A stretch of 64,000 nucleotides of DNA, from contig JAJPKN010000068.1 in assembly GCA_021323695.1 (NCBI GenBank), positions 156,725-220,724 of the forward strand. Reading direction: 5' to 3'. This DNA comes from Actinomycetota bacterium (lineage in GTDB: Bacteria > Actinomycetota > Acidimicrobiia > Acidimicrobiales > Palsa-688). The first letter of the stretch is position 1. Each line of letters begins with the position of its first letter. Both the position numbers and the translations under genes were made by a program. Below, one piece after another: positions 35,929 to 44,649 of the stretch. A model generated the notes under the pieces. It saw nothing but the letters and a program-made list of their open reading frames with translations. It was not told the DNA's origin and did not search any database.

Positions 35929-38631
35929 ATGGCCCGCCCGCTCGGGCCGCCAGAGGCGTTACAAAGGTCAGTTGTGAAAGCGACGTTGGCTGCTGTGCGC
36001 CGGAGGTTCCTGGCTTCGCTGCCTTACCAGCCGGACACTTTCCAGGTGGCGGCCCTGGACGCGCTGGACCGGGGCGACAGCGTGGTCGTGGCTGCCCCGA
36101 CCGGGTCCGGCAAGACGCTGGTGGCGGAGTACGCGATAGAGCTGGCCCTGGCCCAAGGGGGCAAGGCCTTCTACACCACACCGCTCAAGGCGCTTTCCAA
36201 CCAGAAGTACACCGACTTGGCCCGCCGCTACGGCCCGGCCCGGACCGGGCTGCTCACCGGGGACAACTCGCTCAACGGTGACGCGCCGGTCGTGGTCATG
36301 ACGACCGAGGTGCTGCGCAACATGGTCTATGCCGGCTCGGCGGCCCTGGCCGGCCTGCGTTATGCCGTCTTGGACGAGGTCCACTACCTGCAGGACCCTT
36401 ACCGGGGCTCGGTGTGGGAAGAGGTGATCGTCCACCTGCCTCTCGAGGTGGGCCTGGTCTGCCTGTCGGCCACCGTTTCCAACGCCGAGGAGCTGGCCAG
36501 CTGGGTGGGCACGGTACGGGGGTCGACGGCCGCGGTCATAGAGGACCGGCGCCCGGTCCCGCTCGAGGACCTGCTCGTGGCCGGGGAGCCCACCCGCGGG
36601 CAGCTGAAGCTCACCCAGGTCTTCGCCGACGGCCAGCTCAACCCCGAGGCGGTGGCCCTAGGCGAGGGTGCTCGGGCGGCCGAGGGGCGCCGGGGGAAGC
36701 ACCGAGGGGCGGTTGCCCCCAGGCGGGCCGCGGTCGTCCAGCTCCTGGCGGCCGAGAAGATGGTGCCGGCGATCTACTTCATCTTCAGCCGGGCTGGCTG
36801 CGACGAGGCCGTGCGCCAGTGCCTGCGCGAGGTGCCCCCGCTCACCACGGGGCCTGAGCGGCTCCAGATCCGTTCCATAGCCCAGGCCTCGGCCGCCTGC
36901 CTGTCGGCTGCCGACCGGCGCGCCCTGGCTTACCGGCGCTGGCTGGCGGGCCTGGAAGCCGGTTTTGGCGCCCACCACGCCGGCCTGGTCCCCCCCTTCA
37001 AGGAGGCGGTGGAACGTTGCTTTGCCGCCGGCCTGGTAAAAGTTGTCTTCGCCACGGGCACCCTCGCCCTGGGCATAAACATGCCAGCCCGCAGCGTGGT
37101 GGTCGAGCGGCTGGCCAAATGGAACGGGGAGCGCACTGAAGACCTCACACCCGGCGAGTACACCCAGCTGACCGGACGGGCCGGCCGGCGGGGCATAGAC
37201 GAGGTGGGCTACGCGGTCGTGACCTGGGCACCGGGCCAGGACGCCTCCCGGGTGGCCGCCTTGGCCCGCTCCCGGGCCTACACGCTGACGTCGAGCTTCC
37301 GCCCCACCTACAACATGGCCGCCAACCTGGTGCAGCGCCACAGCCCGGAGGTCGCTCACCACTTGCTCAACCTGTCGTTCGCCCAGTACCGGGCCGACGC
37401 CGACGTGGTGCGCTTGGAGGCCCAGCTGGAGCGGGTACGCCAGGAGGCGGCCGAGGCTCGCCGCGCCGCCGCCTGCGGGCGGGGGGACATCTGGCAGTAC
37501 CGCCAGCAGGCCCGGGCTGAAGGCCGCCGGGCCGGCCGTCCCCGGGGCCAGGCGGCCGACGTGGTCGCGGCCTTGGAGCGCCTGCGGCCCGGGGACGTCC
37601 TGTGCGCACCGGGACCGGGCCGGGCAGGGGGAGAAATGGCCGTCGTTTCCACCAAGCAGAGGAAAAGGGGGGACCTGGTGCTACGAGCCGTCACCGCGCG
37701 CCGCCGGCTGGTCAGCCTGGTCCCCGCCGACTTCCACCACCCGCCCCAAGTGCTGTGGAGCCTGGAGCTGCCGGCGGGTTTCGCCCCTAAGAGCCGGGAG
37801 TCCCAGCGGCGGCTGGCGGCACAACTGGCCGGCGGCCACCGGGCGGGGACAGGGCGCGGCCCGGGGACGCCAGTGCCACCAGGCGGGGGAGTGGGCGGGG
37901 GAGTGGGTGCTTGCCCCGAGCTGCGCGCCCACCTGCGGGCCGCGGCGCGGGCCGAGCGCGCCGGCAGGCAGGCCGAGCGCCTGCAGCGCCAACTGCACAC
38001 CCGCCGCGAGCCGGTGGCCCGGCAGTTCGACCGGCTCGTCGACCTGCTCGAGCGCCGGCACTACTTGGACCAGGGCGAGGGCTCCTGGGCCCTCACCGAT
38101 GCCGGCCGCCGCCTGGCTCGCCTCTACCACGACCAGGACCTCCTGGTGGCAGAGTGCGCAGGCAGGGGGTTGCTCGACGGCCTGCGCCCCGAAGAGATGG
38201 CCGCCTTGGTGTCGGTCTTCACCTACGAGCCCCGTGGCCCCGGCCCCCTCACCACGACGATGGCGGTGCCCGGCGGGCGCCTGCGGGCCCGGTGGCGAGC
38301 GGTGAGGGAGCTGGCCGCTGAGCTCGCCCGGGACGAGGAGAGCCTCGGCCTGCCCACCACCCGAGACGTGAGCCCGGGGTTCGCCCCCCTGGCCTACGGT
38401 TGGGCGCGGGGCGGGGAGCTGGGCCAGCTGCTCAGCTCGACAGCCCCCGCCGGTGAGGAGCCCATGGCGGCCGGGGACTTCGTCCGCAACGTGAAACAGC
38501 TGGTCGACCTGCTGCGCCAGTTGGCCGACGTGCTGGCCGACCCGGCTTCGGCGGCCACCGCGGGGGCGGCCGCCCAGGCGCTCTTCCGGGGCGTCGTGGC
38601 TGCCTCTTCGTCTGTGGGCGCGGTCGAGTAG
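35929..38631 (+). CDS. helY: Ski2/Mtr4-like DEVH-box RNA helicase HelY
   Basis: 900 residues. Motif I APTGSGKT is near residue 55, motif II LDEVHYLQD near 148, motif III CLSATVSN near 180 and motif VI QLTGRAGRRG near 413. A winged-helix and helical bundle region and a long basic, Arg/Gly-rich C-terminal half (about 520-780) follow. It is an ATP-driven helicase probably acting on structured RNA. Its place after tatA matches mycobacterial tatA-tatC-helY, here split by sugar genes. Confidence 0.93.
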   Translation: MARPLGPPEALQRSVVKATLAAVRRRFLASLPYQPDTFQVAALDALDRGDSVVVAAPTGSGKTLVAEYAIELALAQGGKAFYTTPLKALSNQKYTDLARRYGPARTGLLTGDNSLNGDAPVVVMTTEVLRNMVYAGSAALAGLRYAVLDEVHYLQDPYRGSVWEEVIVHLPLEVGLVCLSATVSNAEELASWVGTVRGSTAAVIEDRRPVPLEDLLVAGEPTRGQLKLTQVFADGQLNPEAVALGEGARAAEGRRGKHRGAVAPRRAAVVQLLAAEKMVPAIYFIFSRAGCDEAVRQCLREVPPLTTGPERLQIRSIAQASAACLSAADRRALAYRRWLAGLEAGFGAHHAGLVPPFKEAVERCFAAGLVKVVFATGTLALGINMPARSVVVERLAKWNGERTEDLTPGEYTQLTGRAGRRGIDEVGYAVVTWAPGQDASRVAALARSRAYTLTSSFRPTYNMAANLVQRHSPEVAHHLLNLSFAQYRADADVVRLEAQLERVRQEAAEARRAAACGRGDIWQYRQQARAEGRRAGRPRGQAADVVAALERLRPGDVLCAPGPGRAGGEMAVVSTKQRKRGDLVLRAVTARRRLVSLVPADFHHPPQVLWSLELPAGFAPKSRESQRRLAAQLAGGHRAGTGRGPGTPVPPGGGVGGGVGACPELRAHLRAAARAERAGRQAERLQRQLHTRREPVARQFDRLVDLLERRHYLDQGEGSWALTDAGRRLARLYHDQDLLVAECAGRGLLDGLRPEEMAALVSVFTYEPRGPGPLTTTMAVPGGRLRARWRAVRELAAELARDEESLGLPTTRDVSPGFAPLAYGWARGGELGQLLSSTAPAGEEPMAAGDFVRNVKQLVDLLRQLADVLADPASAATAGAAAQALFRGVVAASSSVGAVE

Positions 38632-38740
38632 CCGAGGCCAGGCCCTGTCGGGACGATGCTCGCTGCCCAGGCCGCTGCCGCTCGGCATGTGGCCAAGCCG
38701 GGCAGCCAAGCCGGCCCCTTCAGCGCGTTAGCCTTTTGGT

Positions 38741-39736
38741 ATACAGGCGTGGGTACTTGACGAGTCGCCCGGCGACTACCGCTTTGGCGAGGTGGGCATT
38801 GGGCCGCCGGGGCCGGGCCAGGTCTCGGTGCGGGTGGCCGCCAGCGGCCTCAACCACCTGGACCTGTGGCTGCGCCAGGGCCAGCCCAGGCCCCGCCAGC
38901 TGCCCATGGTGCCGGGCTGCGACGCCGCCGGGGTGGTAGCTGCGGTGGGCGAGGGCGTGAGCGCCTGGCAGCCGGGGGACGAGGTGGTGGTGAACCCCTC
39001 GCTCGCCTGCGGGCGTTGCCCCCAGTGCCTGGCCGACCGCAGCGTCTTTTGCCCGCAGTGGGGCATCATGGGCGAGCACTACTGGGGCTCCCATGGCCAA
39101 TGGGTGGTGGTGGGCGAGGCCAACTTGGTGGCCAAGCCCCCGGCCAGCAGCTGGGAGGAGGCCGGGTCGTACGGGCTGTGCGGGCTCACCGCCTACCGGA
39201 TGCTGCGCCGGGCTCGCCTGGCGGCGGGCGAGACCCTCCTCGTGGTGGGCGCCGGCGGCGGGGTGTCGAGCGCGGCCTTGATGCTCGGCCTGCGCATGGG
39301 CGCCCGGGTCTTTGCCACCTCCCGTCAGGCCGGCAAGCGGCAGCGGGCTGTCGCCCTGGGTGCCGAGGAGGCTTTTGCCTCCGAGGGGGAGGGGCCGTTC
39401 CCGGTCCAGGCCGACGTGGTGGTCGACAGTGCCGGGGCACCCACGTGGGAGCGCTCGGTGAGGTCGCTGCGCCCCGGAGGCCGCCTGGCCGTGTGCGGGG
39501 CAACGGGCGGCGGCCGCGCCCAGCTCAACCTCCCGAGGCTGTTCTTTGGCCAGCACGAGGTCATCGGTTCCACCATGGGCACCTTCCGGGAGTTCGCCGA
39601 GATGACCTCCCTGCTCCCCGGTCGCCTGCCGGTGGTCGTAGACGCCGTGTTCGACCTGGCCGACTACCCGGCGGCCCTGAGCCGCCTGCAGTCGGGCGCC
39701 CAGTTCGGCAAGGTCGTCCTCCGGCACCCCGCCTGA
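38741..39736 (+). CDS. MDR-family alcohol dehydrogenase/quinone reductase, start uncertain
   Basis: About 331 residues if the N-terminus QAWVLDESPGDYRFGEVGIG is included. These residues are in frame and look like the normal first strands of the MDR fold, but the codon at the expected start is ATA (38741) and no ATG, GTG or TTG precedes it after the in-frame TAG. A GTG at 38792 would drop them. The structural zinc lobe CGRCPQCLADRSVFC and Rossmann motif VVGAGGGVSSAAL are present; the usual catalytic Cys is replaced (NHLDLW), as in quinone-reductase-like members. Substrate unknown. Confidence 0.82.
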   Translation: MQAWVLDESPGDYRFGEVGIGPPGPGQVSVRVAASGLNHLDLWLRQGQPRPRQLPMVPGCDAAGVVAAVGEGVSAWQPGDEVVVNPSLACGRCPQCLADRSVFCPQWGIMGEHYWGSHGQWVVVGEANLVAKPPASSWEEAGSYGLCGLTAYRMLRRARLAAGETLLVVGAGGGVSSAALMLGLRMGARVFATSRQAGKRQRAVALGAEEAFASEGEGPFPVQADVVVDSAGAPTWERSVRSLRPGGRLAVCGATGGGRAQLNLPRLFFGQHEVIGSTMGTFREFAEMTSLLPGRLPVVVDAVFDLADYPAALSRLQSGAQFGKVVLRHPA

Positions 39737-39759
39737 GGCGTCGGCCCTGGGCCGTTAGG

Positions 39760-40440
39760 ATGGCCGAAGTGGTTGAGCGGCTGTGGCAAGAGGTGGACGC
39801 CTACCTGGCCGGCGCGTTGGCACCGGACGACGAGGTGCTGCGGTCGGCCTTGGCGGCCAGCCACCAAGCTCAGCTCCCGGCTATAGAGGTCACTGCCCTC
39901 CAGGGGCGCTTCCTCCAGGTGCTGGTGCTGGCCCTGGGAGCCCGCCGGGTCCTGGAAATAGGTACTCTTGGCGGCTACAGCGCCATCTGGATGGGACGTG
40001 CCCTGGCCCCCGGCGGCAAGTTGGTCACCTTGGAGGCCGACCCTTCCCACGCCCAAGTGGCACGTTCCAACCTGGCCCGAGCCGGCTTGGCCGACAAGGT
40101 CGAGGTCGTGGTCGGGCCGGCCCTGGGCACGCTGCCCAAGCTGGCTGGCCGGGACGGCCCCGGGCCGTTCGACCTGTGCTTCATAGACGCCGACAAGGAG
40201 AACAACGCCGCCTACTTCCGTTGGGCTGTGCAGCTGTGCCGGCCCGGGGGGGTGGTCGTGGTCGACAACGTGGTACGCGGCGGCCGAGTGGCCGAGGCTG
40301 GCAGCACCGACCCGGCGGTGGCCGGCACCCGTCACCTGTTCGAAGAGATGGCCGGCAACGGCCTCGTGGTCGCCACCGCGTTGCAGACCGTGGGGGCCAA
40401 GGGCCACGACGGCTTTGCCATTGCCGTGGTGGCGCCCTGA
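39760..40440 (+). CDS. SAM-dependent O-methyltransferase, catechol/caffeoyl-CoA type
   Basis: 226 residues from the ATG at 39760. SAM motif I is RVLEIGTLGGYSAIWMGRAL; the metal and substrate region is FDLCFIDADKENNAAYF with VVVDNVVRGGRV following. This is the class I cation-dependent O-methyltransferase family. It starts 23 bases after the MDR gene and is probably cotranscribed. The acceptor is unknown. Confidence 0.9.
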   Translation: MAEVVERLWQEVDAYLAGALAPDDEVLRSALAASHQAQLPAIEVTALQGRFLQVLVLALGARRVLEIGTLGGYSAIWMGRALAPGGKLVTLEADPSHAQVARSNLARAGLADKVEVVVGPALGTLPKLAGRDGPGPFDLCFIDADKENNAAYFRWAVQLCRPGGVVVVDNVVRGGRVAEAGSTDPAVAGTRHLFEEMAGNGLVVATALQTVGAKGHDGFAIAVVAP

Positions 40441-40516
40441 GCCGGCCAGCCTGGCCTTCGCCACCCACAGTGGTCCCCCATCGGTGCACGCCTGTACGCC
40501 TAGGCTGGCGGAGCGC

Positions 40517-42184
40517 ATGAAGCCGCTCGTAGCCGACGTACCCTACGCGCTGGAGGACTGGACGCAGGCCGAGGCGGACGTCCTCCGGCGGTACTTCACC
40601 AACCTCCAGGGGCCGGTGTTCGCCCTCGTCAACTTGCCCGAGGTGGTCAAAGGGGCCCTGTTCGCCCGCTACTCCCGTTCGGCCAAGAGCCTCCGGCGCT
40701 TGTTCTTGGACGAGTTCGTCGGCGACCTGGACGTGAGCGGGGACCAGGGCGTGGACGCCACCGTCGGGCTGGCTCGGGCAGAACAGCTCTACGAAAGGGT
40801 GTTCTTCGAGTACGGCGACGACTCCGTCGCCCAGCTCGGTGGTGTCCACCTGGCCTGCGAGCAGGCGTCCAACCTGCTGACCAAGGTCCTCGAGCGCAGC
40901 CGGCTCATGTCCTACATGGAGAAGTCGACTCGCTACGTCGCCTACGACACCCGCCTGCCCAGCGGCCGCTACCGCTACTACCGCAGCCCCGAGATCCTGG
41001 CATCGCCGCTGGGTGCCCGCTTCGTGGGCGACATGGACCGGATGTTCGACGCTTACGCCGAGCTGCTGCCCCGTACTTATGAGCTGTTCGCCAAGCGTCA
41101 CCCCAAGCCACCCGCAGCCAGCGACCTCGCCTACCGCCAGTCCTTGAAGGCCAAGGCTTACGACGCCCTGCGGGGCCTGCTACCGGCGGCCGCCACCTCC
41201 AACCTCGGCATCTACGGGTCAGGGCAGGCCTACGAGGCCCTCGTGCTGCGCATGCGGGCGCAGCCCCTGCCCGAGGCCGTCCGCTACGCCGACCTTATGC
41301 TGACCGAGCTGCGCAAGGTCATCCCCTCCTGGGTGCGCCGGGTGGACGTAGACGACCGGGGTGTGGCCTGGGCCAACTACAAGGCCGCCAACGACCGGGC
41401 CATGAAAGACCTGGCCGGTGCCATCTTCGGCCCCCCGGCCGGTGGGGGCCAGCGCCCCTTCCGTGCCGGGCGGCCCGAGGTCCGCCTCGTGGACTGGGAC
41501 CCCGAAGCCGAGGTCAAGATGGTGACGGCCATGCTGTACCCCTACACCCAGCTGCCAGAACAGCAGGTGGCAGCCCGGGCCCGGGAGATGGGGCCGGCAC
41601 AGCTCATGGAAGTGGTCCAGAGGTACACCGGGGAGCGCCTCAACCGCCGCCACCGGCCCGGCCGGGCGCTGGAACGCTGTTACTACCGCTTTGAGGTGGT
41701 CTCGGACTACGGGGCCTTCCGGGACCTGCAGCGGCACCGGTTGCTCACGATCGAGTGGCAGGGCCTCACGCCCTACCACGGCTACAGCATGCCCGAGGCA
41801 GTCGAGGCGGTAGGTGGCACCGCCACCTATGAGGACGCCATGCAAAGGTCCTGGGCCCTCTACGAGGCGCTGGCTGAGAGCTTTGGCGAAGCTGTGGCTG
41901 CTTACGCCGTGGCCCTCGCCTACCGGGTGCGCTACAGCGTGCAGTTGAACGCTCGCGAGGCCATGCACATGTTGGAGCTGCGGACCACACCCCAAGGGCA
42001 CCCCGAGTACCGGGATGTCTGCCAGCAGATGCACGAGCTCATCGCCAGGCAGGCGGGCCACCGGGCGGTGGCGGCCATGATGAGCTTCGTGGACCACTCC
42101 CGCGACGCTGCCGACGGGCTCGGCCGCCTCGAGGGGGAGCGGAGGGCCGACGGCCGCCGGGGCAGTTTTGTTGCGGGACGCTGA
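40517..42184 (+). CDS. Tandem ThyX-like protein (two FAD-dependent thymidylate synthase-like domains)
   Basis: 555 residues, about twice the usual ThyX length. The N-half keeps a modified ThyX motif near residue 127 (RSRLMSYMEKSTRY, with His changed to Ser and Asn to Met). The C-half keeps QRHR near 406 but loses the rest of that motif, then has NAREAMHMLELRTTPQGHPEYR near 476, the second ThyX signature. Such long ThyX-like proteins occur in several actinobacteria. Whether this one makes dTMP is not clear from sequence. It stands alone after the methyltransferase gene. Confidence 0.85.
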   Translation: MKPLVADVPYALEDWTQAEADVLRRYFTNLQGPVFALVNLPEVVKGALFARYSRSAKSLRRLFLDEFVGDLDVSGDQGVDATVGLARAEQLYERVFFEYGDDSVAQLGGVHLACEQASNLLTKVLERSRLMSYMEKSTRYVAYDTRLPSGRYRYYRSPEILASPLGARFVGDMDRMFDAYAELLPRTYELFAKRHPKPPAASDLAYRQSLKAKAYDALRGLLPAAATSNLGIYGSGQAYEALVLRMRAQPLPEAVRYADLMLTELRKVIPSWVRRVDVDDRGVAWANYKAANDRAMKDLAGAIFGPPAGGGQRPFRAGRPEVRLVDWDPEAEVKMVTAMLYPYTQLPEQQVAARAREMGPAQLMEVVQRYTGERLNRRHRPGRALERCYYRFEVVSDYGAFRDLQRHRLLTIEWQGLTPYHGYSMPEAVEAVGGTATYEDAMQRSWALYEALAESFGEAVAAYAVALAYRVRYSVQLNAREAMHMLELRTTPQGHPEYRDVCQQMHELIARQAGHRAVAAMMSFVDHSRDAADGLGRLEGERRADGRRGSFVAGR

Positions 42185-42296
42185 CCAGGCTGAACAGCAA
42201 AATGCCCAGCTCAGGCCCGACAGCGGGCACTTGCTGGGCGGGGCCGGCTGCGCCATGATGGGCGTGCAGTAAGTGGGGCTGGCCCCGCAATGCCTG

Positions 42297-42401
42297 GCAG
42301 GGAAGCCCGGAGGGCAAAGTAGACAACGACTTCAGCACCGCGGGCAGCTTGGTCGCCTGGCGTGTGCGTTGGCGGCACCAAAAGCCCTCCGGGCCCCCTG
42401 C
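42297..42401 (+). ncRNA. Candidate structured RNA with long terminal stem
   Basis: GCAGGG (42297-42302) and GCCCGGAGGGC (42305-42315) are complementary to GCCCTCCGGGC (42384-42394) and CCCTGC (42396-42401). This gives 17 paired bases with a 2:1 internal loop, enclosing 68 bases. It lies in a 384-base stretch between the ThyX-like and DUF4193 genes that has no convincing CDS. It does not match SRP RNA, tmRNA or RNase P consensus that I know. The strand is uncertain because the stem is symmetric. Confidence 0.35.
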
Positions 42402-42568
42402 TTAGCCGGCTGCCTGGGGGCCACCCCGCAGCCTTGGCCGGGTGCACCGAGACGGCTTTGACCTGCCGATTGGTGACCGCTGCCCGCTTGGCTTAACATG
42501 CCCCCGCCGCTAAGTCGCGGCGTGTGCCATCCTGTCTGCTTGAGATGCCAGCCCAAGGAACAACCCCC

Positions 42569-43051
42569 ATGCCCGAAGAAGACTTCGATGACCAGCTCCT
42601 CGACGACGAGGGCGCCGAGCTGCCGGACGACATCGACGAAGACGAACTGGACCTCGACGACGAGGAGCTGACTGAAGAAGACCTGGACGACGACGCCGAC
42701 CTCGACGTGGACGAGGCGGACGAGGCCGACGTGGACGAGGCCGACGTCGACGAGGTGGAGGGCGCGCTGCTCGGGGCCGAGGACGAAGAGGACCTCGACG
42801 AAGAAGACGAAGAAGACGGCGACGACGTGGAGGCCAGCCTCGACGTCATCTTGAAGTCCAGGCTGGTGGTAGTAGACGACGAGGAGGAGGACGAGGAGGA
42901 CGCCGAAGACGAAGACGGCGGGGAGCGGGAGACGGCTACCAGGGTCCTGCCCAAGCAGCCAGGCGAGTTCGTCTGCCAGTCCTGCTTCCTCGTGAAGCGC
43001 CAGAGCCAGTTGGCAGACAAGGAACGCCAGCTCTGCCGGGACTGCGTCTGA
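42569..43051 (+). CDS. DUF4193 family acidic protein with C-terminal zinc knuckle
   Basis: 160 residues from the ATG at 42569, after AAGGAA. Residues 1-115 are extremely acidic, made mostly of Asp and Glu with repeats of DEADVDEADVDEVE. The C-terminus has GEFVCQSCFLVKRQSQLADKERQLCRDC, the conserved four-Cys zinc site of actinobacterial DUF4193. The acidic tract resembles the RNA-polymerase- or nucleoid-associated acidic proteins, but no role is established to my knowledge. A hairpin (GCCGCTAAGTCGCGGC) lies about 50 bases upstream. Confidence 0.88.
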   Translation: MPEEDFDDQLLDDEGAELPDDIDEDELDLDDEELTEEDLDDDADLDVDEADEADVDEADVDEVEGALLGAEDEEDLDEEDEEDGDDVEASLDVILKSRLVVVDDEEEDEEDAEDEDGGERETATRVLPKQPGEFVCQSCFLVKRQSQLADKERQLCRDCV

Positions 43052-43197
43052 GCGGCTCCCACCCGGGCCACCCGGCGGCGGTGCGGGGGCGCCGGGCGGA
43101 CATGGGCACGACGGGGCCTGCACCGGCCCAGCCGGGGTGGCCCGCTTGGGCCAACCCCGAGCAGCGCTAGGGCAGCCAGCAGCGCTACGGTGGGGGC

Positions 43198-43725
43198 ATG
43201 AAGGTGTTGCCTAGGCCGAAGATCCCCGAAGAGCGGCTCTTGGACCTCATGGTCTACGTCCCTTTGGGGCTCGCCCTGACCATCGCCGAAGCGGTGCCCG
43301 AGCTGGCCCGCAAAGGCCGGTCCCGGGTCGAGCCACAGGTACGGGTGGCCCGGATGGTAGGGCAAATGGCGGTCAAGCAGGGTTACCGGCAAGTGGCTCG
43401 GCTGGCCACCACCCGCTTCGGCAGCGGGCGGCCGCCCTGGGCGCCCGCTAGCGCTGGTCCGGGGCCGGGCAGGCAGGCTGCTGCCGACGGCCCCGCACCG
43501 AGCAGCACCGAGGCTCCAAGCCCCGCCAGCCGGAGCGCGGCCCGGGCGCCCGGGGTAGGTGCCGCCGACCTGGCCATCCCGAGCTACGACTCGCTGTCTG
43601 CCCACCAGGTGGTGCAGCGGCTGGAGGGCCTGTCGCGCGAGGAGGTCGCAGCCGTCCGGGACTATGAGCGCGCCACCCGGGGCCGCCGGACGATAATCAG
43701 CCGCGCCGAGCAACTGCTCAGCTGA
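43198..43725 (+). CDS. Conserved actinobacterial hypothetical protein
   Basis: 175 residues. The N-terminus (about 1-75) contains an amphipathic or weakly hydrophobic segment (LMVYVPLGLALTIAEAVPEL). A Pro/Ala/Ser-rich linker (80-120) follows. The C-terminus is a compact domain, DLAIPSYDSLSAHQVVQRLEGLSREEVAAVRDYERATRGRRTII, a motif I have seen as a conserved tail in actinobacterial proteins without an assigned role. ATG at 43198. The GNAT gene starts 7 bases after it. Confidence 0.7.
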   Translation: MKVLPRPKIPEERLLDLMVYVPLGLALTIAEAVPELARKGRSRVEPQVRVARMVGQMAVKQGYRQVARLATTRFGSGRPPWAPASAGPGPGRQAAADGPAPSSTEAPSPASRSAARAPGVGAADLAIPSYDSLSAHQVVQRLEGLSREEVAAVRDYERATRGRRTIISRAEQLLS

Positions 43726-43732
43726 GCCAACC

Positions 43733-44233
43733 GTGGCAGCGGCCCGGCCCGCTCGGCTCGACGACTGCAGCCGGCTGGCTGAGCTCTGGGGGGCGGCCCA
43801 GGAGGAGCTACGGCCCCAACGAGGTGGCTGGCTGCTGGTCGCATCGTCGGCACGCGCCCGGGCCCCTGCCGCTTCGTTCCGGGAGCAGCTGGCTGACCCG
43901 GCCCGGCACCTGGTGGTAGGGGTAGGCCAAGACGGCCGAGTGGTGGGTTACGGGAGCTGCCGGGCCAGGACGCTGGCGGACGGCCAGAGGGTGGGCTCGC
44001 TGGAGGAGCTGTACGTCGAGCCGGCCGCCCGCCGCCAGGGGGTGGGCCGGGCCATCGCCGCCCAGCTGGTCGACTGGTGCTGCCAGCAGGGCTGTTGCGG
44101 GCTGGACGGCCTGGCGTTGCCGGGCAACCGAGCGGCCAAGAGCTTCTTCGAGGCCGCTGGCTTCACGGCGCGGCTGCTGGTCATGCACCGGCGGCTGGAC
44201 GAGCAGGGGCAGCGGTGCCGGCCCCGGCCCTGA
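43733..44233 (+). CDS. GNAT-family N-acetyltransferase
   Basis: 166 residues. The acetyl-CoA binding segment is [26 protein letters not shown] (motif A, Q/RxxGxG/A), and motif B follows ([19 protein letters not shown]). Substrate unknown. The GTG start is 7 bases after the preceding gene, and a Nudix gene begins at its end, so the three probably form one transcript. Confidence 0.88.
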   Translation: MAAARPARLDDCSRLAELWGAAQEELRPQRGGWLLVASSARARAPAASFREQLADPARHLVVGVGQDGRVVGYGSCRARTLADGQRVGSLEELYVEPAARRQGVGRAIAAQLVDWCCQQGCCGLDGLALPGNRAAKSFFEAAGFTARLLVMHRRLDEQGQRCRPRP

Positions 44234-44238
44234 GGCCC

Positions 44239-44649
44239 GTGCTGGGGGTCGGGGCCGTGGCCCGTGACCGGGGGCGCCTGCTCCTGGTGAAGCGGGGGCA
44301 CGGGCCGGCGCTGGGCAAGTGGGCCGTCCCGGGGGGCAAGGTGATGCCTGGGGAACCGCTCCGCCACGCGGTAGAACGAGAACTGGCCGAGGAGACCGGG
44401 TTGTCGGGGACCTGCGGCGAGCTGGTGGGCTGGGCAGAGGTCATCTCCGCCGAAGGCCATTTCGTGGTGCTCGACTTCAGCGTCGAGGTCAGCGACCCTT
44501 CAGCGGCCCGGCCGGGCGGGGACGCAGCCGAAGTGGCCTGGGTGCCGTTGGCCGACGTGGCCGGCCTGGAGCTGGCTCCGGCGATGGCGGAGTTCCTCCA
44601 CGCTCACGGGCTCATCCCACCGCCGGCTCCACCACCGTCTGGTCGCTAG
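44239..44649 (+). CDS. Nudix hydrolase
   Basis: 136 residues from the GTG at 44239; a GTG at 44218 overlapping the previous gene is an alternative. The Nudix box is complete: GKVMPGE-x7-REL-x-EETGL. The domain begins [20 protein letters not shown], typical of ADP-ribose or nucleotide-sugar pyrophosphatases and MutT-like enzymes; which substrate is used cannot be read. Its end overlaps the convergent gene by 38 bases. Confidence 0.92.
   Translation: MLGVGAVARDRGRLLLVKRGHGPALGKWAVPGGKVMPGEPLRHAVERELAEETGLSGTCGELVGWAEVISAEGHFVVLDFSVEVSDPSAARPGGDAAEVAWVPLADVAGLELAPAMAEFLHAHGLIPPPAPPPSGR

Noticed and set aside
42260..42420. SRP RNA, tmRNA or RNase P RNA at the long inverted repeat
   Set aside because: None of the conserved loops or tags of these RNAs is visible; kept only as an unassigned structured element.
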